Shown: piece by piece, positions 16,731 through 24,525 of the stretch
Layout: each line of letters starts with the position of its first letter
Position numbering within the stretch: the stretch's first letter is position 1
DNA from: Sphingomonas hengshuiensis
GTDB taxonomy: Bacteria; Pseudomonadota; Alphaproteobacteria; Sphingomonadales; Sphingomonadaceae
DNA length: 33,094 bases
Reading direction: 5' to 3'
Assembly (NCBI GenBank): GCA_003240755.1
Contig: QFNF01000034.1
Span: 1-33,094, forward strand
The notes under the pieces: generated by a model
What the model was told of the DNA's origin: nothing
Database searches by the model: none
What the model saw: only the letters and a program-made list of their open reading frames with translations
Translations under genes and position numbers: made by a program

Positions 16731-17126
16731 TTAGCGAGCGACCAGCTCCACCACGCCAACCTCGACCACCGGCACCTCCCACGGATGCGCCGCCACGATC
16801 GCCGCCAGTTCCGCGCCGATCTCCGCCCCCGCCGCGGCATAGCTCTTGACCACCACGGTCGCTACGACCTCCGCCTGTCCGGTGCGCCCTGCCACCGGCG
16901 CCGCCCCTGCCCCCGGCACGAAACTCTCCAGCCCGAACCCCAGTTCGAACACCCCGCGATACGGCCCGACCGCGCCCAGCACGTCGCTGCCCCGGATCAC
17001 GTCCACGACCCCCGCCAGCACCGGATCGTCGGCCAGCGCCGCCGCCTCGCCCGCCTGCAACCGTGCCAGCACGATGGCGGACACCGGGCAATGCACCCGC
17101 ACCACCTGCATCGCGCGTCGGGTCAC
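16731..17126 (-). CDS. Small hypothetical protein, CutA/NIF3-flavoured
   Basis: An unrecognised protein of up to 131 residues. It starts with GTG at 17126, where GTGA overlaps the stop of the upstream exonuclease gene; an ATG at 17111 gives 126 residues. The C-terminal motif AAHPWEVPVVEVGVVEL resembles the HPYE(V/E)P signature seen in CutA1 and the NIF3/YqfO insert domain, which share a ferredoxin-like fold, so a small trimeric ferredoxin-like protein is plausible. The middle (VDVIRGSDVLGAVGPYRGVF) is low in cysteine and has no nuclease or binding motif that I know. Codon use matches its neighbours and the overlap supports a real gene. Confidence 0.6.
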   Translation of the reverse strand: MTRRAMQVVRVHCPVSAIVLARLQAGEAAALADDPVLAGVVDVIRGSDVLGAVGPYRGVFELGFGLESFVPGAGAAPVAGRTGQAEVVATVVVKSYAAAGAEIGAELAAIVAAHPWEVPVVEVGVVELVAR

Positions 17127-17878
17127 AGCAACAGCCAGTCGTTGCGGTTGCGCTTCACCTCGCCCCCGCCCTGCCGCCGTGCCAGTTCGGTTTCGGCGGT
17201 GAAGCGGACATCCTCGTCGCGATCGGTCAGGAAGCCGTCGAGCGAATCGTCGTCAATCTCGGTCCATGCCCGCCCGCGGTCGGGGCCATAGCGCACGCGC
17301 GGCAACAATCCGGGCTGGCGGGACCATTCGAGCAACTGCGCGACCGACGCCTCGTTCAGCATGTCGCGAAGGTGGAACGCGGTCACATAGGCATCGGGAA
17401 ACGCGCGGTGCGCCGGCAGCCCGCGTTCGTGCTCGATGCCCTCGGGCCTGCGCCAGTAGCGCAGCATCTGGTTCGAGAACCCCGGACTGTCGGGCCACAG
17501 CCGCAGCGCGCATTTCCACGTACAGATCCACTCGGCGCCGTGCGTGAGCTGCGCGGTACAGAATTTCTGTTCGAAATCCGCACGATGCGCCGCCAGCGCC
17601 AGCCGCTTGGGATAGGGGTCGAGCACGCGGCGCGCGATATCCTGCCACCACGGCGCATCGGCGACCTGTTCGTCGAGGATATGGTGCACCGCCTGCGTGA
17701 CCGGCGGGATCGGTCGTCCCGGATTGACGTAGCAGGCGCCACCCTCGCCCGACAATTCCCAGCGCCCGTCCTCGCCCAGCGCCACGTCCTGCCAGCCGAC
17801 CTCGCACACGCCATGCACCGGCGGGGCCTGCCCCGTGGTTTCGAGGTCGACGACACGGATGATCTGCGCTTGGGCCAT
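17123..17878 (-). CDS. DEDDh 3'-5' exonuclease domain protein
   Basis: A 251-residue protein of the DnaQ-like exonuclease superfamily. It has Exo I VVDLETTG (D11, E13), Exo II with an aspartate in AAHRADFEQKF (D101), and Exo III with H157 and D162 in HRAFPDAYVTAFHL, giving the full DEDDh metal-binding set. Relatives include ExoX and the epsilon proofreading subunit; this sequence has an added C-terminal region (to residue 251, ending RNRNDWLLL) and is not fused to a polymerase. It overlaps the start of the next small gene by four bases and lies downstream of recF on the same strand, so it may be a repair exonuclease. Substrate is not inferable. Confidence 0.9.
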   Translation of the reverse strand: MAQAQIIRVVDLETTGQAPPVHGVCEVGWQDVALGEDGRWELSGEGGACYVNPGRPIPPVTQAVHHILDEQVADAPWWQDIARRVLDPYPKRLALAAHRADFEQKFCTAQLTHGAEWICTWKCALRLWPDSPGFSNQMLRYWRRPEGIEHERGLPAHRAFPDAYVTAFHLRDMLNEASVAQLLEWSRQPGLLPRVRYGPDRGRAWTEIDDDSLDGFLTDRDEDVRFTAETELARRQGGGEVKRNRNDWLLL

Positions 17879-17937
17879 GGGGATGGAGATGGCGTGTCGC
17901 GGCTCGAAAAGCCACCCCGGCGCGGCCCGATGCGCGG

Positions 17938-19005
17938 TCAGACCCGGTCGATTCGCCCGCCCGCAACGTCGAACCGGGTCGCGTCGCCCGGAATGTCACT
18001 GAACAGCCCCGCCTCGGTCCCCGTCAGCCACACCTGCCCCGCGCCCGCCGCCCGCGCGAACAGCGCGGCGCGGCGACCGGGGTCGAGATGCGCCGCGACT
18101 TCGTCCAGCAGCAGCACCGGGGGCCGCCCCGCCCGGTCGGCGACCAGTTCGGCATGGGCCAGCACCAGCCCCAGCAGCAGCGCCTTCTGCTCGCCGGTCG
18201 AACAGCGCGCGGCGGCCATGCCGCGATCACGATCGGTGACGATCAGGTCGGCACGATGCGGTCCGCTCAACGCCCGTCCCGCCGCGGCATCGCGCGCGCG
18301 GCCCGATGCCAGTTCGCCCGCAAACAGCGTGCCGTCACCATGCCACCCCTCCAGCATCAGCGCGGCGCGCGGGAAATCGGTCGCGGGCAGCGCGGCGATC
18401 CGGTCGTCGAGCATCGCGACACATTCCGCCCGCGCCGAACCCAGCGCCATCCCATGCTCGACCATCCGCGCCTCCAGCGCCGACAGCCAGTCGGGATCGG
18501 GCGATATGTCCTCCGCCAGCAACCGGTTGCGCTCCCGCATCGCCGCGTCGTACCGCGTCGCCTGCATCGCATGGCCGGGCCACAGCGCCAGCGTCATCCG
18601 GTCGAGGAACCGCCGCCGCTCGCCCGCCGGCTCGACGAACAACCGGTCCATCGCCGGGGTCAGCCACAGGACGGACAACCATTCCGCCAGCGCCGTCGCC
18701 GCCGCGCCCGCGCCATTCACCCGGACGATGCGCCGCTCGGGCGCGGCCGCCTGCGTCCCCGTCCCCAGCCGCACCTCGCCGATCAGGTCGGCCGCGACGC
18801 CGAAACCGCCCGCCCCGCCCTCGCGCGCCATGTCCGACAACGGCGCGCGGCGCAGCCCCCGTCCGGGGGCCAGCAGCGACACCGCCTCCAGCACGTTCGT
18901 CTTGCCCGCGCCATTGGGTCCGCTCAACACGACGAACCCCGCGCCCGGTTCGATGGTGCCCGCCGCATGATTGCGAAAATCGGTCAGGGTAAGGCGGGTG
19001 AGCAT
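17938..19005 (-). CDS. recF: DNA replication and repair protein RecF
   Basis: A 355-residue SMC-like ATPase that loads RecA at gapped DNA. It begins [21 protein letters not shown], with Walker A GPNGAGKT at 29-36, the internal [21 protein letters not shown], and the C-terminal signature/Walker B pair [18 protein letters not shown] and [17 protein letters not shown]. The ATG at 19005 is the normal family start; a longer upstream frame is not conserved. In many bacteria recF sits beside dnaA-dnaN; here it lies next to an exonuclease gene instead, as often happens in sphingomonads. Confidence 0.97.
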   Translation of the reverse strand: MLTRLTLTDFRNHAAGTIEPGAGFVVLSGPNGAGKTNVLEAVSLLAPGRGLRRAPLSDMAREGGAGGFGVAADLIGEVRLGTGTQAAAPERRIVRVNGAGAAATALAEWLSVLWLTPAMDRLFVEPAGERRRFLDRMTLALWPGHAMQATRYDAAMRERNRLLAEDISPDPDWLSALEARMVEHGMALGSARAECVAMLDDRIAALPATDFPRAALMLEGWHGDGTLFAGELASGRARDAAAGRALSGPHRADLIVTDRDRGMAAARCSTGEQKALLLGLVLAHAELVADRAGRPPVLLLDEVAAHLDPGRRAALFARAAGAGQVWLTGTEAGLFSDIPGDATRFDVAGGRIDRV

Positions 19006-19130
19006 CTGCCATCGACCGTTAGCGGCGCGGCGCGGGCGGCGAAACCCTTGGTCGCGGCCGATAACGTTATGCGAACGAAACTTTCCGGGGGTTTGGGAAT
19101 TGGAACAGCGAATTACGACAGGAACCGTCC

Positions 19131-19472
19131 ATGCCCCGTTTCGTCCTGATGGCCGCCGCTGCCTTCGCCCTGACTGCCTGCGGGTCGCAAAGCCCCGAAC
19201 AGCAGCGCGCGGCCCAGTTGCGCGATCAGGCCGATGCCGAAGCCGATGCGATCGAGGCCGCGGCGGAAAACCAGACCGCACAGATGAAGGTCGAGGCGGA
19301 AGGGCTCATCACCCAGGCCGGGCAGACGGGCGGATATGATGCGGAACGCCTGAAGGTCCGCGCCAATGCGCTGCGGCAGGAAGCGAAGCTGGTCGAGCAG
19401 CAGGCCAATGCGCAGGCGAAGGCGGTACGCGATCGCGGGCAGGCACAGGCAAGCGCGGCACTGGCCAAATAG
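19131..19472 (+). CDS. Small lipoprotein, coiled-coil rich
   Basis: A 113-residue predicted lipoprotein. The signal peptide [17 protein letters not shown] has the lipobox LTAC with C17 as the lipidated residue. The mature part is rich in alanine, glutamate, glutamine and arginine with no proline after residue 25, consistent with a continuous alpha helix or coiled coil ([17 protein letters not shown] and [18 protein letters not shown]). AGGAACC precedes the ATG. No family name is recognised; similar small helical lipoproteins are common in sphingomonads. It is divergent from recF. Confidence 0.8.
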   Translation: MPRFVLMAAAAFALTACGSQSPEQQRAAQLRDQADAEADAIEAAAENQTAQMKVEAEGLITQAGQTGGYDAERLKVRANALRQEAKLVEQQANAQAKAVRDRGQAQASAALAK

Positions 19473-19655
19473 GACAGGTCGATCCGGAGCAGGCGTCCGG
19501 CGCCGGCCCATACCCGGCACCAGCCCGACGCCGGCGAGCGCTTCGCCGATCCGCCATCTCTCCCGCCGGCATTGTGGCAGGGCTGTCCGGGACGGTCGCT
19601 GGTTTCGCACACGCCGCAACAGGGTCACTGCGCGGTCATCGCTCCACCGAACAGC

Positions 19656-20405
19656 TCAGATCCCGGCCAGCCCCTGCGCGCGCAACCGCTGCTGCGCCGC
19701 GCGATACGCCACCGGCTCGGCGATGTTCAGCCGCCGCCGCGCCGCGTCGAGCGGTTCGGCCAGCAGCGCCTCGTAATCCTCGGCATGCAGCCAGCGGGCG
19801 CGGCGGCCGTTGCGATAGCCTTCCCAGACGGCGTTCGCGAACGCGCGTTCGCCGGTGATGCGCAGCGACTTCACCGCCGCGCCCAGCCCGATCGCCGCCC
19901 AGCCGAGCCCGCCGGTCTGGGCATAGGAAAAGGCGACGAGGCACGCCTCGCCCAGATGTTCCTCGGCGGTATAGCCGGTCAGCACGTGCCAGATGTCGTG
20001 GACGTCGCGCTCGCGCCGTCCGAACCATGCGACCGGGTGCGCCGCGTCGCGCCAGCCTTCGTCATCGGCGACGCTGATATCGGCCAGCCCCTTCGCCGAG
20101 AATCCGGTGCGGTCGAGGAACGCACGATAATGCGCGCCGACGCTGCCGTCGGGCAAGGCGTCGACCCATGCACGATCGGAAAAACGCTCGGCCAGTTCGA
20201 CATGATCGTATGCGATGCGCCCGCCGCCGGGTTCGCCCAGCAACCGCGCGTAATTGCGGTGGCTGGTATTGCCGTTCAGGGCGCGCATGATGCGGAACAC
20301 CTGCACCGTGTCGTTGCCATCGGCCAGCAGCCGCCGCAACGCGGACCACGCCGCTCCCCAGTCCCGGCGAAGCGGCTGTACCGTATCAATTTCGTGCGTA
20401 GCCAT
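19656..20405 (-). CDS. coq4: Coq4-family protein
   Basis: A 249-residue protein from the ATG at 20405 (MATHEIDTVQPLRRDW), preceded by GGAG. It has the Coq4 metal-site pattern HDIWH at 136-140 with a glutamate at 153 (HDxxHx(11-13)E), and the family context TSHRNYARLL and FRIMRALNGN. Coq4 organises ubiquinone biosynthesis and was recently reported to act on the C1 position of the ring; the bacterial homologues are less studied. It is the only ubiquinone gene in the window. A perfect dyad upstream suggests TetR-type control, but no regulator gene is adjacent. Confidence 0.88.
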   Translation of the reverse strand: MATHEIDTVQPLRRDWGAAWSALRRLLADGNDTVQVFRIMRALNGNTSHRNYARLLGEPGGGRIAYDHVELAERFSDRAWVDALPDGSVGAHYRAFLDRTGFSAKGLADISVADDEGWRDAAHPVAWFGRRERDVHDIWHVLTGYTAEEHLGEACLVAFSYAQTGGLGWAAIGLGAAVKSLRITGERAFANAVWEGYRNGRRARWLHAEDYEALLAEPLDAARRRLNIAEPVAYRAAQQRLRAQGLAGI

Positions 20406-20418
20406 GTCCGACTCCACT

Positions 20419-20436
20419 ACTTACATCATTGTAAGT
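20419..20436. promoter_or_regulatory. Perfect operator-like palindrome before coq4
   Basis: ACTTACATCATTGTAAGT: two 7-base arms (ACTTACA and TGTAAGT) around TCAT. It lies 14 bases upstream of the coq4 start codon in an AT-rich patch, where a bound TetR-type repressor would block transcription. Arm sequence and spacing resemble TetR-family operators. Confidence 0.6.
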
Positions 20437-20529
20437 AAGCAGGCATCGGCGGTGCGTCAAGCAGCGCGGCCAGCCCGGCCGATCGCGCTTCGGCCTTGCG
20501 CTCAGCCCGGCGCGCGCAACCCCGTGCGC

Positions 20530-20766
20530 TCAGCCCTGACGCGGCGCGGCGCGCGTGGCGTTTTCGACGACGAACTGCCCGCCACGCTCGCAACTGGCGC
20601 TGATGACCGGATAGGACAGGTCGGTGTTGCGCGCGAGTATCGCAGGCATCGCCGCCTGGCATGCGGCGACCGACTGGTAGCGCATGGGGGCGACGCGTTC
20701 GCGGGTGCAGGCGGCGCCATCGTCGCCGCAACCCAGGATCGCCATGACATAGACCAGAGGTGCCAT
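20530..20766 (-). CDS. Small cysteine-containing hypothetical protein
   Basis: A 78-residue protein, MAPLVYVMAILGCGDDGAAC onward, with a very good ribosome site (GGAAGGAG, seven bases before ATG). It has four cysteines (13, 20, 36, 59), the first close to a short hydrophobic start. The body reads RYQSVAACQAAMPAILARNT and SYPVISASCERGGQF, a pattern that I do not recognise as a named family. The start might serve as an export signal with a disulfide-stabilised domain. It is divergent from the ABC exporter. The strong ribosome site and the even cysteine spacing support a real gene. Confidence 0.65.
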   Translation of the reverse strand: MAPLVYVMAILGCGDDGAACTRERVAPMRYQSVAACQAAMPAILARNTDLSYPVISASCERGGQFVVENATRAAPRQG

Positions 20767-20862
20767 TCGCCGTCTCCTTCCACCGCTTTCAATCCCTCGC
20801 GCCGCCCGTTGTTCCGACGAACCGTTGCAGCCGCGCGCCCGCTTCCCCAGATTGCGCTTGCA

Positions 20863-22680
20863 ATGCCGCCAGAAACCCATTCCGCCTCCGGTCCGACCCG
20901 ACCCATGCTGGCGACGCTCCGCCGTTTCCTTCCCTATCTGTGGCCTGCCGGCGCGTCGGGGCTGAAGGTGCGCATCGTCGCCGCGCTGCTGCTGGTCGTC
21001 GCGTCGAAGCTCGTGCAGGTGTACGGTGCGCCGTTCGCGCTGCAGGGGGCGATCGATACGATGGCGGCGGGGTCGCGCGATGCCCTGTGGCTCGTCGTCG
21101 CGCTGGTCGCGGGCTATGCGGCGGCGCGCTTTGCCGGCACGTTGTTCGACAATCTGCGCAACGTCGTGTTCGAACGCGTCGGGCAGGATGCGACGCGGCG
21201 GCTGGCCGCGTCGGTGTTCCGCCACCTCCACGCGCTGTCGCTGCGCTTTCACCTCGAACGGCGCACCGGCGCCGTCACCAAGGTTGTCGAGCGCGGTACC
21301 AAGAGCATCGACACGATGCTGTATTTCCTGCTGTTCAACATCGCGCCGACGATCCTCGAACTCGGCCTCGTGCTGTCGATCTTCGGCACGCGGTTCGGCG
21401 CGTGGCTGGTCGGCGGCACGATGGCGATGGTGGTGCTCTACATCGTCTTCACCCGCTGGGTCACTGACTGGCGCTCCGCCCTGCGCGAACGGATGAACGA
21501 CCTCGACACCGGCGCGGTGGCGCATGCGGTCGATTCGCTGCTGAACTTCGAAACGGTCAAATATTTCGGTGCCGAGCAGCGCGAGGCCGCGCGCTACGAC
21601 CGCGCCGTCGCCAGCTATGCCGATGCGGCGGTGACGTCGGAAAACTCGCTGGCGCTGCTCAATATCGGGCAGGCGCTGATTACCGCGCTGATGCTGGGCG
21701 GCGGCATGGCGCTGATCGTGTTCGGCTGGAACAGCGGACGGTTCACGCCCGGCGACGTGGTGCTGGTGTCGACGCTGCTGACGCAGTTGTTCCGCCCGCT
21801 CGACCTGCTCGGCATGGTCTATCGCACCGTGCGGCAGGGCGTGGTCGACATGGGCGCGATGTTCGACCTGATCGACACGCCGGCCGATGTGGTCGATGCC
21901 CCGGGCGCGACGGTGCTCGACGTCGGGCGCGGCCATGTGCGGTTCGAAGGCGTGGGCTTCGGCTATGGCGACGGGCGCCGGATCCTCGACGGCATCGACC
22001 TCGACATTCCGCCGGGCACGACGCTGGCGGTGGTCGGGCCGTCGGGCGCGGGCAAGTCGACGCTCGCCCGGCTGCTGTTCCGCTTCTACGATCCGACCAC
22101 GGGGCGGATCACCATCGACGGACAGGATATCGCGCACGTGACGCAGGCGTCGCTGCGCTCGGCGATCGGCATCGTGCCGCAGGATACGGTGCTGTTCAAC
22201 GACACCATCGGCTACAACATCGCCTATGGCCGCGCCGGTGCGACGCCCGACGATATCGCGCGCGCGGCGCAGGGCGCGTCGATCGCGCCGTTCATCGCCA
22301 GCCTGCCGCAGGGGTTCGACACCCGCGTCGGCGAACGCGGGCTGAAGCTGTCGGGCGGCGAGAAGCAGCGGGTGGCGATCGCCCGCACGCTGCTCAAGAA
22401 CCCGCCGGTCCTGATCCTCGACGAAGCGACCAGCGCGCTCGACAGCCGGACCGAGGCGGACATCCTCGACACGCTGGAGGCGATCGAACGCGGCCGCACC
22501 ACCATCGTCATCGCCCACCGCCTGTCGACCGTGGTCCATGCCGACCGCATCGTCGTGCTGGAGGGCGGGCGGGTCGCGGAAAGCGGGTCGCATGCCGACC
22601 TGCTCCGCGCCGGGGGCACCTATGCCGGGATGTGGGCGCGCCAGGCCGCCGAACGCGCGGCGGCGCTGGAAGACGCCTGA
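20863..22680 (+). CDS. Atm1-type ABC exporter
   Basis: A 605-residue half-transporter with an N-terminal six-helix membrane domain and a C-terminal ATPase. The segment LNFETVKYFGAEQREAARYD is the hallmark of the Atm1/HMT1 group, which exports glutathione-linked sulfur or heavy-metal conjugates. ATPase motifs: Walker A GPSGAGKST (392-400), Q-loop VPQDTVLFNDTIGYNIAYG, signature LSGGEKQRVAIAR, Walker B VLILDEATSALDS and the H-loop VIAHRLSTVVHAD. The ATG at 20863 gives a normal N terminus; MLATLRRFLPYLW at residue 15 is an alternative. The neighbouring Coq4 and hydrolase genes give no clear functional link. Substrate is inferred from family only. Confidence 0.94.
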   Translation: MPPETHSASGPTRPMLATLRRFLPYLWPAGASGLKVRIVAALLLVVASKLVQVYGAPFALQGAIDTMAAGSRDALWLVVALVAGYAAARFAGTLFDNLRNVVFERVGQDATRRLAASVFRHLHALSLRFHLERRTGAVTKVVERGTKSIDTMLYFLLFNIAPTILELGLVLSIFGTRFGAWLVGGTMAMVVLYIVFTRWVTDWRSALRERMNDLDTGAVAHAVDSLLNFETVKYFGAEQREAARYDRAVASYADAAVTSENSLALLNIGQALITALMLGGGMALIVFGWNSGRFTPGDVVLVSTLLTQLFRPLDLLGMVYRTVRQGVVDMGAMFDLIDTPADVVDAPGATVLDVGRGHVRFEGVGFGYGDGRRILDGIDLDIPPGTTLAVVGPSGAGKSTLARLLFRFYDPTTGRITIDGQDIAHVTQASLRSAIGIVPQDTVLFNDTIGYNIAYGRAGATPDDIARAAQGASIAPFIASLPQGFDTRVGERGLKLSGGEKQRVAIARTLLKNPPVLILDEATSALDSRTEADILDTLEAIERGRTTIVIAHRLSTVVHADRIVVLEGGRVAESGSHADLLRAGGTYAGMWARQAAERAAALEDA

Positions 22681-22744
22681 AACATATCCGGATGGACCCT
22701 CCGCCGCGCCCATGCGTATCCACGACGACGCGGGAGGACGACGC

Positions 22745-23677
22745 ATGAAGGATGTGTTCAGGAAAGCGGCGACGGCGACGGCGCTGATCGGTGGCGGCCT
22801 CGCGCTGTGGACCGCGCTGGCGGCCAGTGCGGCGGAGGCGCTGGTCCCGGCCGACGGGGCGTTCGTCGACGTACCCGGCGGGCGGCTGCACTATGTCGAT
22901 ACCGGCGGCGACGGCCCGGCGGTCGTGATGCTGCACGGCCTCTATGGCCAGTTGCGCAACTTCTCCTATGCGCTCGCCGCCGAACTCCCCGACCACCGGC
23001 TGATCCTCGTCGACCGTCCCGGCTGGGGCCATTCCACCGTCGAAGTTGAACATCCAACGCTCGAAACCCAGGCCCAAATGATCGCCACCCTGATCGACAC
23101 GCTCGGGCTCGACCGGCCGTTGCTGGTCGGCCATTCGATGGGCGGCGCGGTGGCGCTGGCGATGGCGCTCGACCAGTCGGCCAAGATCCGCGGGATCGCG
23201 CTGATCGCGCCGCTCACCCGGCAGATCGACCGCCTGCCGCCGGTGTTCCGTGGCAAGGTCCCGCCCGCCATCGTCCGCAGCGTCGCCGCATGGACCATCG
23301 GCGTGCCGCTGACGACGCTGACCGGGCCGGCGGTATCGAAAAGGGTGTTCGCGCCCGACCCCGTGCCGATGGACTTCGGCACGCGCGGCGGCGGGCTGAG
23401 CGCGCTGCGCCCCGCCAGTTTCGAGGCGGGGGCGTTCGAGCTGGAAGATGCCAACCGCGCGCTGTCGACGATGGTACCGCGTTACGGCTCCATCACCATG
23501 CCGGTCGCGATCCTCTATGGCCGCGACGACCAGTTGCTCGATCCGGTGGCGCAGGGCGACGTCACCGCCGGCGAAATTCCCGGTGCCAGACTGACCAAGA
23601 TCGGCGGCGGGCACATGATCCCGATCACCCGTCCGGCCGAAACCGCGGCATGGCTGCGCGAGTTCGCCGCGGCGTGA
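22745..23677 (+). CDS. Exported or membrane-anchored alpha/beta hydrolase
   Basis: A 310-residue alpha/beta-fold hydrolase with an N-terminal hydrophobic segment (ATALIGGGLALWTALAASAA) that acts as signal or anchor. Core motifs: oxyanion region MLHGLYGQLRNFSY, nucleophile S131 in VGHSMGGAVAL, aspartate in LYGRDDQLLDP, and histidine in GGGHMIPIT. GGGAGGA precedes the ATG. The closest style is the lipase/haloperoxidase-like hydrolase group; the substrate is unknown. The stop codon is embedded in the GTGA start of the following methyltransferase gene, so the two are coupled and probably work together in the envelope. Confidence 0.92.
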   Translation: MKDVFRKAATATALIGGGLALWTALAASAAEALVPADGAFVDVPGGRLHYVDTGGDGPAVVMLHGLYGQLRNFSYALAAELPDHRLILVDRPGWGHSTVEVEHPTLETQAQMIATLIDTLGLDRPLLVGHSMGGAVALAMALDQSAKIRGIALIAPLTRQIDRLPPVFRGKVPPAIVRSVAAWTIGVPLTTLTGPAVSKRVFAPDPVPMDFGTRGGGLSALRPASFEAGAFELEDANRALSTMVPRYGSITMPVAILYGRDDQLLDPVAQGDVTAGEIPGARLTKIGGGHMIPITRPAETAAWLREFAAA

Positions 23678-24456
23678 GGATCGCGGGCCTGCTGCTGGCC
23701 GCGCTGGTCGGCGGATGCAGTGCCTATGGCGACGGCATGGGCGACATCCTGCGGGGCAATGGTATCGCCGCGCGGGAGCCCGATTACGACGTCCCCTATG
23801 TTCCCACGCCCGAACCGGTGGTCGATGCGATGCTGGCGATGGCGGAGGTTGGCGCGGCCGACACGGTGATCGACCTGGGATCGGGCGACGGGCGGATCAC
23901 CATCGCCGCTGCCCGCAGGGGTGCGACCGCCAGCGGGGTGGAGATCGACGCGGCGCTGGTCGACCGCGCGCGGCGCAACGCCGCGCTCCACGGGCTGCAG
24001 GATCGGGCCCGCTTCTCCAATGCCAACCTGTTCGACGTACCGCTGCGGGGGGCCAGTGTCGTCACCATGTACCTGCTGCCGAGGATCAACATGGCGTTGC
24101 GCCCGCGCCTGTTGACCGAGCTGAAACCCGGTACGCGGGTCGTCACCCATGCCTTCGACCTCGGCGACTGGCGCGCGGATGCGGAGCGGCTGGTCGGCGA
24201 CCGCCGCGTCTATCTGTGGATCGTACCGGCGGTTGCGGGCGGAAGCTGGCGGGCGACGCTGCCCGGCGGACGCGACGTGGCGCTGACCATCGACCAGCGG
24301 TTTCAGGACGTGACGGGGACGCTGGACGGTGCGGCGCTGACCGGCAGCCTGCGCGGAACCGCATTGCGGTTCACGGCTGGCGGGCGCGACTATCGCGGAA
24401 CGGTGGGCGAGGCGGCGATCGCGGGCGAAGGCTGGCGTGCGGTACGGGTGGAATAG
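23674..24456 (+). CDS. Predicted lipoprotein class I methyltransferase-like protein
   Basis: A 260-residue protein starting with GTG at 23674, overlapping the hydrolase stop. The signal peptide MRIAGLLLAALVGGC has the lipobox VGGC, with C15 as the lipidated residue. The mature part opens with YDVPYVPTPEPVVDAMLAMA and has the SAM-binding motif I VIDLGSGDGRITIAAA (64-79), followed by GVEIDAALVDRARRNA (motif II acid). The last 70 residues (SWRATLPGGRDVALTIDQRF and onward) look like an added beta-rich domain. A methyltransferase fold in the periplasm is odd because SAM is cytoplasmic, so it may bind another ligand or the signal may be non-functional. The N terminus should be checked first. Related proteins with signal peptides are known in other proteobacteria. 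Confidence 0.88.
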   Translation: MRIAGLLLAALVGGCSAYGDGMGDILRGNGIAAREPDYDVPYVPTPEPVVDAMLAMAEVGAADTVIDLGSGDGRITIAAARRGATASGVEIDAALVDRARRNAALHGLQDRARFSNANLFDVPLRGASVVTMYLLPRINMALRPRLLTELKPGTRVVTHAFDLGDWRADAERLVGDRRVYLWIVPAVAGGSWRATLPGGRDVALTIDQRFQDVTGTLDGAALTGSLRGTALRFTAGGRDYRGTVGEAAIAGEGWRAVRVE

Positions 24457-24525
24457 GCGGCCGAACGTCGCGCCCTGAAAACCCACCCCTCGACGCCCCC
24501 GCCCCGCACCCCTAGGGGAAGCCCG

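Noticed and set aside
20530..22746. A 738-codon open frame on the minus strand across the ABC exporter
   Set aside because: It is the antisense shadow of a high-GC gene; only its last 78 codons (20530-20766) look like a real protein.
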